A DNA stretch of 64,000 nt, taken from Galactobacillus timonensis. GTDB lineage: Bacteria > Bacillota_I > Bacilli_A > Erysipelotrichales > Erysipelotrichaceae. The DNA is taken from contig NZ_LT964739.1 in NCBI RefSeq assembly GCF_900240265.1, positions 1,988,834 through 2,052,833 on the forward strand, read 5' to 3'. The notes beneath the pieces are model-generated. The model did not search any database and had not been told where the DNA came from. It worked only from the letters and a program-made list of their open reading frames with translations. Both the position numbers and the translations under genes were made by a program. Every line of letters begins with the position of its first letter. Positions within the stretch are counted from its first letter, which is position 1. Below are positions 18,482 to 26,938 of the stretch, in pieces.

Positions 18482-19288
18482 ATGTTTGAAAAACTGCAGA
18501 AACTTCTCTTTGAAGAAGATGATGAAGATATTGAAGAGGAAGAAGAGGTTCAGGAGCCGGTAAAGCCGGCCAAGCGTCCTGCGAAAACCGAACCGGAAAA
18601 GCAGCCGGAACCGGTGATCAAGCCGATCAACCTGAATTCCCAGCCGGCTGTTAAGCCGCAGCCTGCACAGGCAGCTTCGCCTGTGACTCCTTCTGTTTCG
18701 CATGTTGCGCCAAAACCGCTTCCTTCCGAGGATACGAAGAAGGAGACTGCTGATACCGGCAAGAGCGGGTTCGGTCTGACAATCGATACGCCGAAAGCTG
18801 CCCCTGCCAAGGCAGAACCGGCAAAGTCTGCCGCCAGGAAGCCGGCATCATCTTCGCATCCGGCTGCCTATGAGTTCCGTCCGGTGATTTCTCCGATGTT
18901 CGGCGTCGATGAGACGGATATGGATGCCATTGCCAATACGGCAAAGCGTCTTGAGGAGACGGAAGATAACTCCAATGTGAGTGAGATCATTTCGCCGATC
19001 TATGGTACAAATCTCAACGGTGTTCAGGATTCGTATGCGGCGATGGCAGCCAATGCCTCCCCGCGCAATACGAAGCCGGCTGGTGCGCAGAACGATATTG
19101 ATACGGTTGCCCGCAAACATGTGGAGAAGAGTGCCGAAGATGATCTTCCGGACTTTTCGCTGGATGACATCCTGAATGCGCGCGATGAAGAGTTTGCCCG
19201 CGAAACAAAGGCTGCCGGCCGTACGACCGACACCATTGACGAGACCGTTGTCATTGATTCGAAGTCTATTAAGGATTCCGCCAAATAA
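18482..19288 (+). CDS. Disordered acidic/proline-rich protein with repeated ISPxxG-type motifs
   Basis: A protein of 268 residues, no signal peptide, start preceded by AAAGGAACC. Residues 1-11 (MFEKLQKLLFE) look like an amphipathic membrane-binding helix. They are followed by an acidic run, a Pro/Lys/Ala-rich linker (about 25-128), and two copies of a hydrophobic motif, VISPMFG (135-141) and IISPIYG (169-175). A third short motif, LPDFSLDDIL, is at 222-231. It is 19 bases upstream of murC, the place where Bacillus carries sftA, whose linker region is also long and disordered; a link to cell division or wall synthesis is inference. No enzyme domain is visible. Confidence 0.75.
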   Translation: MFEKLQKLLFEEDDEDIEEEEEVQEPVKPAKRPAKTEPEKQPEPVIKPINLNSQPAVKPQPAQAASPVTPSVSHVAPKPLPSEDTKKETADTGKSGFGLTIDTPKAAPAKAEPAKSAARKPASSSHPAAYEFRPVISPMFGVDETDMDAIANTAKRLEETEDNSNVSEIISPIYGTNLNGVQDSYAAMAANASPRNTKPAGAQNDIDTVARKHVEKSAEDDLPDFSLDDILNARDEEFARETKAAGRTTDTIDETVVIDSKSIKDSAK

Positions 19289-19306
19289 GCGGAATCTTTC
19301 CTTGTT

Positions 19307-20614
19307 ATGAACTATTATCTGATTGGGATCAAGGGAACCGGCATGGCTTCACTTGCCTGCATGTTAAAGGATCTGGGCAACGAGGTCAGCGGCAGCGATC
19401 TTGAGAAGCATTTCTTTACGGAAGAACCGCTGATTCAGCGGCATATTCCGGTCTATCCGTTTAATCCGTCGAACATTCACGACGGCATGCATGTGATCAT
19501 CGGCAATGCCTTCCTGGAAGATTTTCCGGAAGTGATTGCGGCAAGAAACAACCCGACCTGTGTCTGTGCCCGCTACCATGAATTTGTCGGCGGTTTTGTC
19601 AAAAACTACGAGACGATTGCGGCAGCCGGGTCGCACGGCAAGACGACGACCACCGGCATGCTTGCAAGCATGTTTCAGAAGGCCGGTGAAACAGGCTGGC
19701 TGATCGGCGATGGGGAAGGACACGTAACCAGGGACACCAGGTACTTTGCCCTGGAGGCGGATGAGTTCCGCCGTCATTTTCTTGCCTATCATCCGGCGGT
19801 TGCGATCATTACCAATGTGGATCTCGATCATGTGGATTATTTTCATGATGATGCGGACTACCGGCTTGCCTATGAACAGTTCAGTGCCAATGTGACCAGG
19901 GGCATTCTGATCTATGGCGAAGACAGTGAAGCCCGGAAGCTGAATCTGAGTACAAATGTTCCGCATTACTGGTACGGTCTGCAGGATAATGATGATCTGC
20001 AGGCGGTGAATGTTGATGAGCGTTCCGACGGCATGTCGTTTGATGTTCTGTTTCTAAAGAATCCTGTCGGTCATTTTGAACTTCCGTTTGTCGGTCATCA
20101 TCTTCTGCTCAATGCGCTTGGATGTATCGGAGCGGGAATTCTGGAAGGAATGGATGCGGCCGCCATGGAAGCGGGTCTCAGCCGGTTCAAGGGCGTGAAG
20201 CGCCGCTTTGCCGTCACGGAAATCGGTGAAAACGTCTACATCGATGACTATGCGCATCATCCGACGGAAGTCTCCGTGACAATTGATACGGCAAGGAAGC
20301 GGTTTCCGGGCCGCAAGCTGGTTGTCATCTTCAAGCCGCACCGGGCCAGCCGCGTCAAGTACTTTGCGAATGACTTCGTAAAGGCTCTTGAAAAGGCCGA
20401 TAAGGTTTATCTCTGCGAATTTACGAGCATCGACGATAAGCAGGATGGTACGGACATCAATATTCAGTATCTTGCGGACCGCTTGCCGGGATCGACGGTA
20501 ATTCCGGAGAATGAAGAAGGCGCAAAGATTCTGATCCGGGAGCGTCCCGCTGTCTTCCTGTTCATGTCCAGCAAGGACATTTACGGGCTTGAATCGATTG
20601 TTGAGGCCGAATAG
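19307..20614 (+). CDS. murC: UDP-N-acetylmuramate--L-alanine ligase MurC
   Basis: Adds L-Ala to UDP-MurNAc, the first step of the peptidoglycan stem peptide. It has 435 residues, the Bacillus length. The N-terminal UDP-binding YLIGIKGTGMASLA is followed by P-loop GSHGKTTTTG, the central-domain EADEFRRHFL and NVDLDHVDYF, and the C-terminal DDYAHHPTEV. All Mur ligase motifs are intact. The start ATG has no clear ribosome site; it lies 18 bases after the previous stop. A strong hairpin terminates it. Confidence 0.95.
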   Translation: MNYYLIGIKGTGMASLACMLKDLGNEVSGSDLEKHFFTEEPLIQRHIPVYPFNPSNIHDGMHVIIGNAFLEDFPEVIAARNNPTCVCARYHEFVGGFVKNYETIAAAGSHGKTTTTGMLASMFQKAGETGWLIGDGEGHVTRDTRYFALEADEFRRHFLAYHPAVAIITNVDLDHVDYFHDDADYRLAYEQFSANVTRGILIYGEDSEARKLNLSTNVPHYWYGLQDNDDLQAVNVDERSDGMSFDVLFLKNPVGHFELPFVGHHLLLNALGCIGAGILEGMDAAAMEAGLSRFKGVKRRFAVTEIGENVYIDDYAHHPTEVSVTIDTARKRFPGRKLVVIFKPHRASRVKYFANDFVKALEKADKVYLCEFTSIDDKQDGTDINIQYLADRLPGSTVIPENEEGAKILIRERPAVFLFMSSKDIYGLESIVEAE

Positions 20615-20622
20615 TAATGAAC

Positions 20623-20656
20623 TCCTGCAGGAAACACGGTTCCTGCAGGAATTTTT
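20623..20656 (+). terminator. Rho-independent terminator of murC
   Basis: A perfect 11-bp stem TCCTGCAGGAA (20623-20633) and TTCCTGCAGGA (20640-20650) with loop ACACGG is followed by ATTTTT. Confidence 0.92.
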
Positions 20657-20677
20657 CGTCATTGTCAGCAGTCATTG

Positions 20678-20995
20678 TTACTGTTCCTTCTGTTTCCGGT
20701 ATTGCGTAGAGGTGAGGCTGAACTGGTTTTTGAACTGCTGCGCAAAGCAGCCCATTTCCCGGAAGCCGCAGCGTCTGCCGATTTCACCGACCGGTCAGTC
20801 CGTGGTCTTCAGATAGGTGGAAGCCATGAGCAGCCGGTAATTCTTCAGATATTGAACCGGCGGCATACCGATGCCTTCACGAAAGCACTGCATGCATTCG
20901 GCAGCACTCACCGAAGCACTGGCGGCAATGAGAAAGCTGCTTCGGTCCATGAAGGGAGAGGAATGGTCCGCATCTTCTGATGGACTCTGCACAGA
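20678..20995 (-). pseudogene. AraC-family regulator, C-terminal HTH remnant
   Basis: One minus-strand frame reads AASASVSAAECMQCFREG, then MPPVQYLKNYRLLMASTYL, a TGA stop at 20797-20795, and continues in frame as PVGEIGRRCGFREMGCFAQQ to a proper TAA at 20680-20678. This is the double helix-turn-helix end of an AraC/XylS regulator, interrupted by an in-frame stop just before the second recognition helix. Upstream of about 20995 the similarity fades, and no ligand-binding domain is visible. It fills most of the gap between the murC terminator and the next gene and is almost certainly non-functional. Confidence 0.75.
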
Positions 20996-21074
20996 AGAGA
21001 CGGTTTTCGGACAGTTTTCGCTGATATTATTCCTGTTTTTATGAAAAGGGAAGCCTGAAATCGCTCTCATTTTC

Positions 21075-21102
21075 TTGTAAAATTTTTCAGAGCCCGTATA
21101 AT
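21075..21102 (+). promoter_or_regulatory. Probable SigA promoter of the DUF948-like operon
   Basis: TTGTAA (21075-21080), a 16-base spacer and TATAAT (21097-21102) lie 32 bases before the start codon at 21135. Confidence 0.6.
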
Positions 21103-21134
21103 AAAAACAGAAATTCAATGTGAGGGGTGTGTCC

Positions 21135-21533
21135 ATGCTCGATGCTTTTCTGGTTGCGTTAAAGGATCTGTGTGTTACGCTGCTGCCGATTCTGGGGGCG
21201 GCGGCTTTGATTTATCTCTGTATTCTGCTGAAGCATCTGTGGCAGCTGATCGATACGGCAAAGGAAACGGTAAAGAACCTGGATCCGACCATTGCAGGTG
21301 TCAATCAGTCTCTCGATAAAATTCAGAAACCGCTGGATACGGTTGTGCGTCTGAGCCGTTCTGTTGACAAGGTTCAGGATAAGACCGATGAGCTGCTTGG
21401 CAAGGCGGCAGACTTTGTTGCTTCAAGGACGGCAGGCGAAGAAAAATCTCCCGCTGAATCGGAAGCAGATAACGCAGGCAGTACAGTAATCCAGCAGCCG
21501 GGCGAAGATAAGGAGGCTCAGGCACATGAGTGA
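21135..21533 (+). CDS. DUF948-like membrane-anchored protein (YtxG-like)
   Basis: A protein of 132 residues from ATG 21135 (GAGGGG seven bases upstream; in-frame GTGs at 21120 and 21129 are less likely). One N-terminal membrane helix (about 8-35) is followed by a predicted coiled coil with LDPTIAGVNQSLDKIQKPLD, then a polar disordered tail. This is the DUF948 plan of Bacillus YtxG, a general stress protein encoded between murC and ccpA exactly as here. The exact function is unknown. It overlaps the next gene by 8 bases. Confidence 0.8.
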   Translation: MLDAFLVALKDLCVTLLPILGAAALIYLCILLKHLWQLIDTAKETVKNLDPTIAGVNQSLDKIQKPLDTVVRLSRSVDKVQDKTDELLGKAADFVASRTAGEEKSPAESEADNAGSTVIQQPGEDKEAQAHE

Positions 21534-22146
21534 CGAAGAAAAGGATTTATCCGCCAATCAGAAGGTGGAGGAAACGGTTGCGGATCTGAAGCGAAAGATC
21601 CAGCAGCTGAGTGAAGAAAAGGAAGCTGAAACCAGGCAGGAGCCTGCTTCTCCGCTGAAGACAATTACTGATTTCAAGATTGATGATCAGAAGATTGAGG
21701 AGATGAAGCAGGATACGGCCGAGACACTGAACCGCACCTTCACTTCGGCCAGGGAAAAAGCAAACGACGTTTTCAGCAATGCCGACCTTCAGAAGACACT
21801 GAACTATCTGAAGAACAACGCCTCCAAGGCGGTGGATTCGGCATGTTCATCGATCGACGAATTCTCTTCCCGTCCCGAAACCAAAGGCGTTTTTGACAGC
21901 GCGGCCGGTGCCGTGGATTCTCTGAAGCAGAAGGCAGGCGGCCTTTTGAATGACGAAACAAAGGAGAATCTGAAAAACGCAACGGAGGCATTGAAGCAGG
22001 GTGCCGCGGATGCAGGTCAGAAGGTACAGGAATACATGTCACGCCCGGATGTTCAGGACAAGATCGCCGATGTAAAGGAAAAGGCAAGCGAACTGGTTCA
22101 GAAGGGATCGGAAGCACTGAAGGATGTATTCAAGGATTCTCATTGA
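21526..22146 (+). CDS. Long helical, LEA/apolipoprotein-like protein (YtxH position)
   Basis: A protein of 206 residues without signal peptide or membrane segment, rich in Lys, Glu, Ala and Asp, and predicted as extended amphipathic helices. It holds 11-residue-type repeats such as QKAGGLLNDETKENLKNATE and KIADVKEKASELVQKGSEAL, reminiscent of LEA-like stress proteins. A break with YMSRPDVQD and SRPETKG gives two similar segments. It overlaps the DUF948-like gene by 8 bases and occupies the position of ytxH in the murC-ytxG-ytxH-ccpA order. A stress or envelope role is inferred from context only. Confidence 0.75.
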   Translation: MSDEEKDLSANQKVEETVADLKRKIQQLSEEKEAETRQEPASPLKTITDFKIDDQKIEEMKQDTAETLNRTFTSAREKANDVFSNADLQKTLNYLKNNASKAVDSACSSIDEFSSRPETKGVFDSAAGAVDSLKQKAGGLLNDETKENLKNATEALKQGAADAGQKVQEYMSRPDVQDKIADVKEKASELVQKGSEALKDVFKDSH

Positions 22147-22161
22147 CAGGGGGAAAACGAT

Positions 22162-23154
22162 ATGAAGCGTGTAACTATTTATGATGTCGCCAAGGAGGCG
22201 CAGGTATCGCTGGCAACCGTTTCACGTGTCATCAACGGATCCAACGTTGTCAAGGAACCAACCCGTCAGAGAGTCGAAGCGGCGATCGAGAAGCTTGGCT
22301 ACAAGCCCAATGCGATTGCCCAGGGGCTGGCGCTGCAGAAGACGACAACCATCGGCCTCGTCGTTCCGGAAGCGAGCTTTACCTATACGGGGCAGATTAT
22401 CAACGGCCTTCTCGATGTGGCCAAGATCTACAACTACAGCATCCAGCTTCATACGGCAACTTCCGGCATCACGGATCTTAATGAGATCATTGATGATCTG
22501 ATCAAGAGCCGCGTTGACGGTGCTGTCATCTATAATGACAAGCTGTCGGGGCAGGAGATGCAGGAGCTGAACAACTACAGCATTCCAATTGTCCTCATCG
22601 GCAACAAGGTGAAGATGGAAAATGTGTGCTGCGTCTTTGTCGACATTGAAAAGGCTATCTTCGAGCTGACGATGAAGTATCTCGAAGAAGACAAGAAATC
22701 GATTGCGATTGTTGAGGATCGCAAGAACATTTCGGCGACCAATCAGATGATTGCCGGCGCTGAGGCTGCCTTTGCCAAGAAGGGGCTGAAGTTTGACGGC
22801 TTCCTGCGCATTCCGCCGGAGACCCGCACGTCCTATGCTTATCTGAGTACGCTGTTCAAGGATCATAAATTTGATCTTGTGATCGGCAACCGTGACTCCC
22901 AGGCCATGGCCATCGTCAACGCTGCCCATGAAAACGGCATTTCGATTCCGGATGAAATGGAAGTCGTCTGCGTCATTGATACGAAGTACAACTCCATGTT
23001 CCGTCCGACAATTTCCTCCTTCTCGATTCCTAGCTATGATCTTGGTGCCGTCAGCATGCGTATGATGACCAAGATGCTGCAGAATCAGGAAGATGTGGAG
23101 CGCAACATCGAACTGAGCTACCTCTTTACGCCGCGTCAGACAACCAGGGATTGA
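22162..23154 (+). CDS. ccpA: LacI-family regulator, probable catabolite control protein CcpA
   Basis: A protein of 330 residues. N-terminal helix-turn-helix VTIYDVAKEAQVSLATVSRV and hinge-helix region KPNAIAQGLA are followed by a periplasmic-binding-like effector domain. CcpA senses glycolytic flux through phosphorylated HPr and binds cre sites. Length, sequence and location (next to tyrS, after the YtxG/YtxH-like pair) fit CcpA rather than a sugar-specific LacI protein. The start has CAGGGGG upstream. No terminator separates it from the tyrS leader, so read-through into the T-box is possible. Confidence 0.8.
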   Translation: MKRVTIYDVAKEAQVSLATVSRVINGSNVVKEPTRQRVEAAIEKLGYKPNAIAQGLALQKTTTIGLVVPEASFTYTGQIINGLLDVAKIYNYSIQLHTATSGITDLNEIIDDLIKSRVDGAVIYNDKLSGQEMQELNNYSIPIVLIGNKVKMENVCCVFVDIEKAIFELTMKYLEEDKKSIAIVEDRKNISATNQMIAGAEAAFAKKGLKFDGFLRIPPETRTSYAYLSTLFKDHKFDLVIGNRDSQAMAIVNAAHENGISIPDEMEVVCVIDTKYNSMFRPTISSFSIPSYDLGAVSMRMMTKMLQNQEDVERNIELSYLFTPRQTTRD

Positions 23155-23156
23155 GT

Positions 23157-23185
23157 TTGACAATCGGCATTACTGGCATTAGGAT
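23157..23185 (+). promoter_or_regulatory. SigA promoter of the tyrS T-box leader
   Basis: A consensus TTGACA (23157-23162), a 17-base spacer and TAGGAT (23180-23185) place the start of the T-box transcript at about 23192, just after the ccpA stop. Confidence 0.7.
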
Positions 23186-23191
23186 ACTGCT

Positions 23192-23409
23192 ATCGGCATT
23201 GATCGGAACAAGTACCGACTCCTGATTTTAAGAGAGAGATTCCGGCGGGTGAAAGGAATCATTGAAGGGGATCCGGGAATTACCTCCGTGAGCCTTCCGC
23301 AGGAAATGGTGGAACGCATACCGGCGTTAACGGATTGAGGGCACGGAAACGTGAACTAAGGTGGTACCGCGCATAACAGGCGTCCTTAGAGTATGAGGGC
23401 GTCTTTTTT
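23192..23409 (+). promoter_or_regulatory. T-box riboswitch controlling tyrS (tyrosine)
   Basis: A leader of about 218 bases. The canonical T-box AAGGTGGTACCGCG at 23358-23371 contains the bases that pair with the uncharged tRNA acceptor end. Upstream, stem I carries a TAC tyrosine codon at 23213-23215 as the likely specifier, and the conserved AGAGAGA and GGGTGAAAGG elements follow. Downstream a terminator hairpin (23378-23404) overlaps the antiterminator. Uncharged tRNA-Tyr should stabilise the antiterminator and turn on tyrS. Confidence 0.93.
23378..23409 (+). terminator. T-box attenuator terminator
   Basis: AGGCGTCCT (23378-23386) pairs with AGGGCGTCT (23396-23404) over 9 bp with two G-U pairs and is followed by six T. 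It is the regulated terminator of the tyrS leader. Confidence 0.85.
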
Positions 23410-23428
23410 GATGCCCGGGGAGAGAAAG

Positions 23429-24682
23429 ATGAATTTTATCGAAGAATTGAAGTGGCGTGGACTTGTCAAGGATGTGACGGATTACGATGGTCTTGTCGAG
23501 CAGCTGAAGACTCCGACGACCGTATACTGCGGCTTTGATCCGACGGCGGATTCTCTGCATGTCGGCCATCTGCAGCAGATCATTCTGCTTCGCCGCTATC
23601 AGCAGGCATGTCACCGTCCCATTGCGCTGTGCGGCGGATTTACAGGCATGATCGGCGATCCCCGTCCAACGACGGAACGCAAGCTTCTCAGCCATGAAGA
23701 GGTGCTGCACAATGCGGAATGCATCAAGGGCCAGCTTTCCAGGTTCCTTTCCTTTGAAGGCGAAAATGCGGCCATCATGGAAAACAACAACAACTGGCTC
23801 GGTTCGATGAGTCTGCTGGATTTCCTGCGCGAGTACGGAAAACTGTTCAACGTTTCCTACATGCTGCAGAAAGATACGATCAAGAAGCGTCTCGACACTG
23901 GCCTGAGCTACACGGAATTCAGCTACACGATTCTGCAGGCAATGGACTTCCTGAAGCTGTTTGAGAAGTACAACTGCCGCATTCAGATCGGCGGCTCCGA
24001 TCAGTGGGGCAACCTGACCAGCGGCATGGAGCTGATCCGCAAGGTCAAGGGCGAAGATGCCAGAGTCTGGGGCATTACGTCGCCGTTAATTACCAAGAGC
24101 GATGGCAGTAAGTTCGGAAAGTCGGAAGGCAGGAACATCTGGCTCGATCCGAAGCGTACATCGGCCTATGAGTTCTATCAGTTCTGGCTGAACACGCCGG
24201 ATGCGGACATTGTCGGCTATCTGAAGCGTCTTTCCATGCGGACGCCGGAAGAAATTGAGGCGCTTGCGGAAAGCGTCAAGAATGCGCCGGAGAAGCGTGA
24301 GGCCCAGAAGGCTCTTGCCGAAGAGCTGACCGCGACGGTTCATGGCAGCGAAGGTCTTGCCAGTGCGCAGCGCATTACGGATACCTTCTTCCATGGCGAT
24401 ATCATGACCCTGTCTCCCGGCGAGATCAAGGATGCGCTGGCCGATGCGCCAAAGGCTGAAATTACCGATGGTACAACGGTGATCGATGCGTTGATTGCCG
24501 GCGGCATTGCCCGCTCCAAAGGTGATGCGCGCAAGCTGATCCAGCAGGGTGCGGTAACACTCAACGGCCAGAAGGTTACAGATCTCGCGGCTGTATGCCG
24601 GAAGTCCGAAGGCGTGGAGGGCGAGTTCTCGATTCTTCGCAAAGGTCGGCGGAACTATGTTCTGCTGCAGTTCGCCGCATAA
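23429..24682 (+). CDS. tyrS: Tyrosyl-tRNA synthetase
   Basis: Class I synthetase that charges tRNA-Tyr. It has 417 residues from ATG 23429, preceded by GGGGAGAGAAAG; an in-frame ATG at 23393 lies inside the terminator hairpin and is not used. The catalytic domain shows CGFDPTADSLHVGH (HIGH motif as HVGH), GGSDQWGN, and KFGKSEG (KMSKS loop). The C-terminal S4-like RNA-binding domain starts around residue 350 (IARSKGDARKLIQQGAVTLN). It is controlled by the T-box ahead of it. Confidence 0.97.
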   Translation: MNFIEELKWRGLVKDVTDYDGLVEQLKTPTTVYCGFDPTADSLHVGHLQQIILLRRYQQACHRPIALCGGFTGMIGDPRPTTERKLLSHEEVLHNAECIKGQLSRFLSFEGENAAIMENNNNWLGSMSLLDFLREYGKLFNVSYMLQKDTIKKRLDTGLSYTEFSYTILQAMDFLKLFEKYNCRIQIGGSDQWGNLTSGMELIRKVKGEDARVWGITSPLITKSDGSKFGKSEGRNIWLDPKRTSAYEFYQFWLNTPDADIVGYLKRLSMRTPEEIEALAESVKNAPEKREAQKALAEELTATVHGSEGLASAQRITDTFFHGDIMTLSPGEIKDALADAPKAEITDGTTVIDALIAGGIARSKGDARKLIQQGAVTLNGQKVTDLAAVCRKSEGVEGEFSILRKGRRNYVLLQFAA

Positions 24683-24717
24683 GTTCACGGCATGGTATAC
24701 TTTTGTCGAGGTTTACC

Positions 24718-25278
24718 ATGCCTGAAAAACAACTGATTGCTGCGATGCTTGCGGTTTCGCTTCTGTGCGGCTGCGGTACGGCTTCCTCCAGGAAAACCGA
24801 CACAGATGCTGCAAATTATGAAACTTATTACCGGACTGTCAGTTCCAACGAAGACTGGATGGACGGCTCGTACTATTTCACTCTGAGCGGTGAAATGGCG
24901 CAGGTGGAAGACGGAAGCTACCGCTACTATGTGTTTCTGGATGATGCCCGCATTGCGATGTATGATATTGCAATGATTGCGGTTGAGAATGATACGGCCT
25001 ACGATGCCAATGCAAAAATGATGCCGAACATCGGCATCATGGGCAGCGGCGCGTATACGATGATTCCCAATCAGTACAATCCGGACCGCGGCTTCGTGAA
25101 GGGACTGGTTATTTCCGGGGAGACGCAGGACGATTCCATTACCTTAAAGGTTCTGGTCGAATGGCGTGACAAGGATCTTGAAAATGTGCAGCGTGCCTTC
25201 GTCGGCTTCACATTGACAACGGATGGCTGGGTTTCCAGCTCGACGCCGCAGGAAGTGCAGATACAGAGTAATGAGTGA
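24718..25278 (+). CDS. Predicted lipoprotein, unknown function
   Basis: A protein of 186 residues from ATG 24718 (the frame is open further left but inside tyrS). Signal peptide and lipobox LLCGC (Cys about 18) predict a membrane-anchored surface protein. The mature domain is beta-rich, with YRTVSSNEDWMDGSYYFTLS and YRYYVFLDDARIAMYDIAMI; I do not recognise it. A TATACT about 20 bases upstream gives a possible separate short-leader promoter. The end overlaps the murJ-like gene by 8 bases. Confidence 0.8.
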   Translation: MPEKQLIAAMLAVSLLCGCGTASSRKTDTDAANYETYYRTVSSNEDWMDGSYYFTLSGEMAQVEDGSYRYYVFLDDARIAMYDIAMIAVENDTAYDANAKMMPNIGIMGSGAYTMIPNQYNPDRGFVKGLVISGETQDDSITLKVLVEWRDKDLENVQRAFVGFTLTTDGWVSSSTPQEVQIQSNE

Positions 25279-26938
25279 GAACAGAAATTCAAGCATCAAA
25301 AAATCATTTATCGCCGGCTCTTTGACGTCATCGGCCGGCGTTTTCGTATCGAAGCTGATCGGTCTGTTTTATGTTATTCCCTATACCGGCATTGCGACAG
25401 AAGAGAACATGGTGTTCTATTCCAATGCCTATTCGCTCTATAATTCGCTGCTGCAGGTATGTTCCGCCGGTCTTCCGTTTGCGATTGCGGCTCTTGTTTC
25501 AAAGTACATTGACAAGGACGATTACAGGACAGCACTGCTGGTGCGTAAGCTGGGAACCGGAATGCTGTCGGTGTTCGGCTTCTTCATGATGATGGTGTTC
25601 GCTCTGCTTTCCGGGCCGCTGGCAAAATCGGCGCTTGGACCGCAGGCGACGGAAATTGATATTCACCGCATGCAGACAACCTACCGGATTCTCTCCATGG
25701 CTCTGTTTCTGGTGCCGCTGCTGTACAGCTACCGCGGCTTCTATCAGGGCTTCAAGGAAATGAAGGCCTATGCCGATTCGCAGGTCATTGAGCAGATTGT
25801 GCGTGTTTTGTTTCTGCTGGCAGCGAGCTGGGTATTTGTCTATGTGTTTCATCTGGATCGGATCTGGGCTGTGTACATGGGCGTGCTTGCGACTTCAATT
25901 GCGGCAATCGCCGGCATTCTATACTTTGTGAGGTTTGATCGGGCTCATATCGGAGCTGTCAACCGTGCGGCAAGAAACCAGGTGCAGCAGCCGGTGGAGC
26001 GCAACAGTCTGATCAAGGAACTGCTTGCCTTCGGCATCCCGTATGTCATTACGGGTGTGCTCGGCAATTCGCAGGCTCTTGTCAATGCCCAGTTTTTCAT
26101 TCCGACGGCAACGAAGTTCGGCATGAAGTATGAGGACGCGCGTCTGATGCTCAGCATCATTCAGCTGCAGTGCGACAAGATTTCATCGATTCCGCAGGTG
26201 CTGTCGGTCGGCTTCTGTGCGGGCATTGTGCCGTATCTGACGATTTCCTATGAGCGCAGGGACTGGGTTCAGCTGCAGAAGAATGTGCGGGAAGCGCTTG
26301 ATACGGTGCTCTACATTGCGCTTCCCGTGTGCTACTGCATCTTTGCGCTTGCCAGGCCGATTTACTACATCATGTATGGCGGAGCCAATCTGGATGCGGG
26401 CGAAGGGGCATTGCGCTGGGAGGCTTTGCTGGCTTTGATCACGACGATCTCTCCCATCTGCAACACGATGCTGATGACGCTTCATCAGCGTCGCCAGTCG
26501 TTCTACTATCTTGCGATCGGCTTTGCGATCAAGTGCCTCTCGTTCTATCCATTAATCAAATATACGGGCTATATCGGTGCAATCACGAGTTCGTGCCTTT
26601 GCGACGGTGCGTTCATTTTCCTTGCGCTGTCACGGATCAATTCAACTTTCAAAGTGACGTATGGCCGTACGTTGAAGCGGATGATGAAGATTCTGCTTTG
26701 CTGCCTGTGCATGCAGGGCGGCTTCTCGCTGCTGCGTCTGGCGGGCTTTGTTGTTACGGAAAGCTCCCGTGGAATGGCGGTGCTGCAGTTTGCAGTGTAT
26801 GGCATTGTCGGGATTGCGATCTATGTATGGACGACGTCGCGGATGAAGCTGCCGCAGTCGATCTTCCATATGCCGTTGCGGACGATGATCCGCCGTCTGC
26901 TTTCGCAGCTTTCGAGGCATCATCATGCGGCTCGATAA
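25271..26938 (+). CDS. murJ: MurJ/YtgP-type lipid II flippase (MVF/PST family)
   Basis: An integral membrane protein of 555 residues with about 14 helices that starts SSIKKSFIAGSLTSSAGVFV, typical of the Gram-positive SpoVB/YtgP branch of the MOP exporters. YtgP of Bacillus flips lipid II for peptidoglycan synthesis. Start ATG 25271 overlaps the lipoprotein gene by 8 bases. It overlaps the pseudouridine synthase gene by 14 bases, the same order as Bacillus ytgP-ytzG, which favours MurJ over a capsule flippase. Confidence 0.82.
   Translation: MSENRNSSIKKSFIAGSLTSSAGVFVSKLIGLFYVIPYTGIATEENMVFYSNAYSLYNSLLQVCSAGLPFAIAALVSKYIDKDDYRTALLVRKLGTGMLSVFGFFMMMVFALLSGPLAKSALGPQATEIDIHRMQTTYRILSMALFLVPLLYSYRGFYQGFKEMKAYADSQVIEQIVRVLFLLAASWVFVYVFHLDRIWAVYMGVLATSIAAIAGILYFVRFDRAHIGAVNRAARNQVQQPVERNSLIKELLAFGIPYVITGVLGNSQALVNAQFFIPTATKFGMKYEDARLMLSIIQLQCDKISSIPQVLSVGFCAGIVPYLTISYERRDWVQLQKNVREALDTVLYIALPVCYCIFALARPIYYIMYGGANLDAGEGALRWEALLALITTISPICNTMLMTLHQRRQSFYYLAIGFAIKCLSFYPLIKYTGYIGAITSSCLCDGAFIFLALSRINSTFKVTYGRTLKRMMKILLCCLCMQGGFSLLRLAGFVVTESSRGMAVLQFAVYGIVGIAIYVWTTSRMKLPQSIFHMPLRTMIRRLLSQLSRHHHAAR

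Noticed and set aside
20795..21136. 113-codon minus-strand gene
   Set aside because: It is the upstream piece of the broken AraC gene; the homology continues in frame past its stop.
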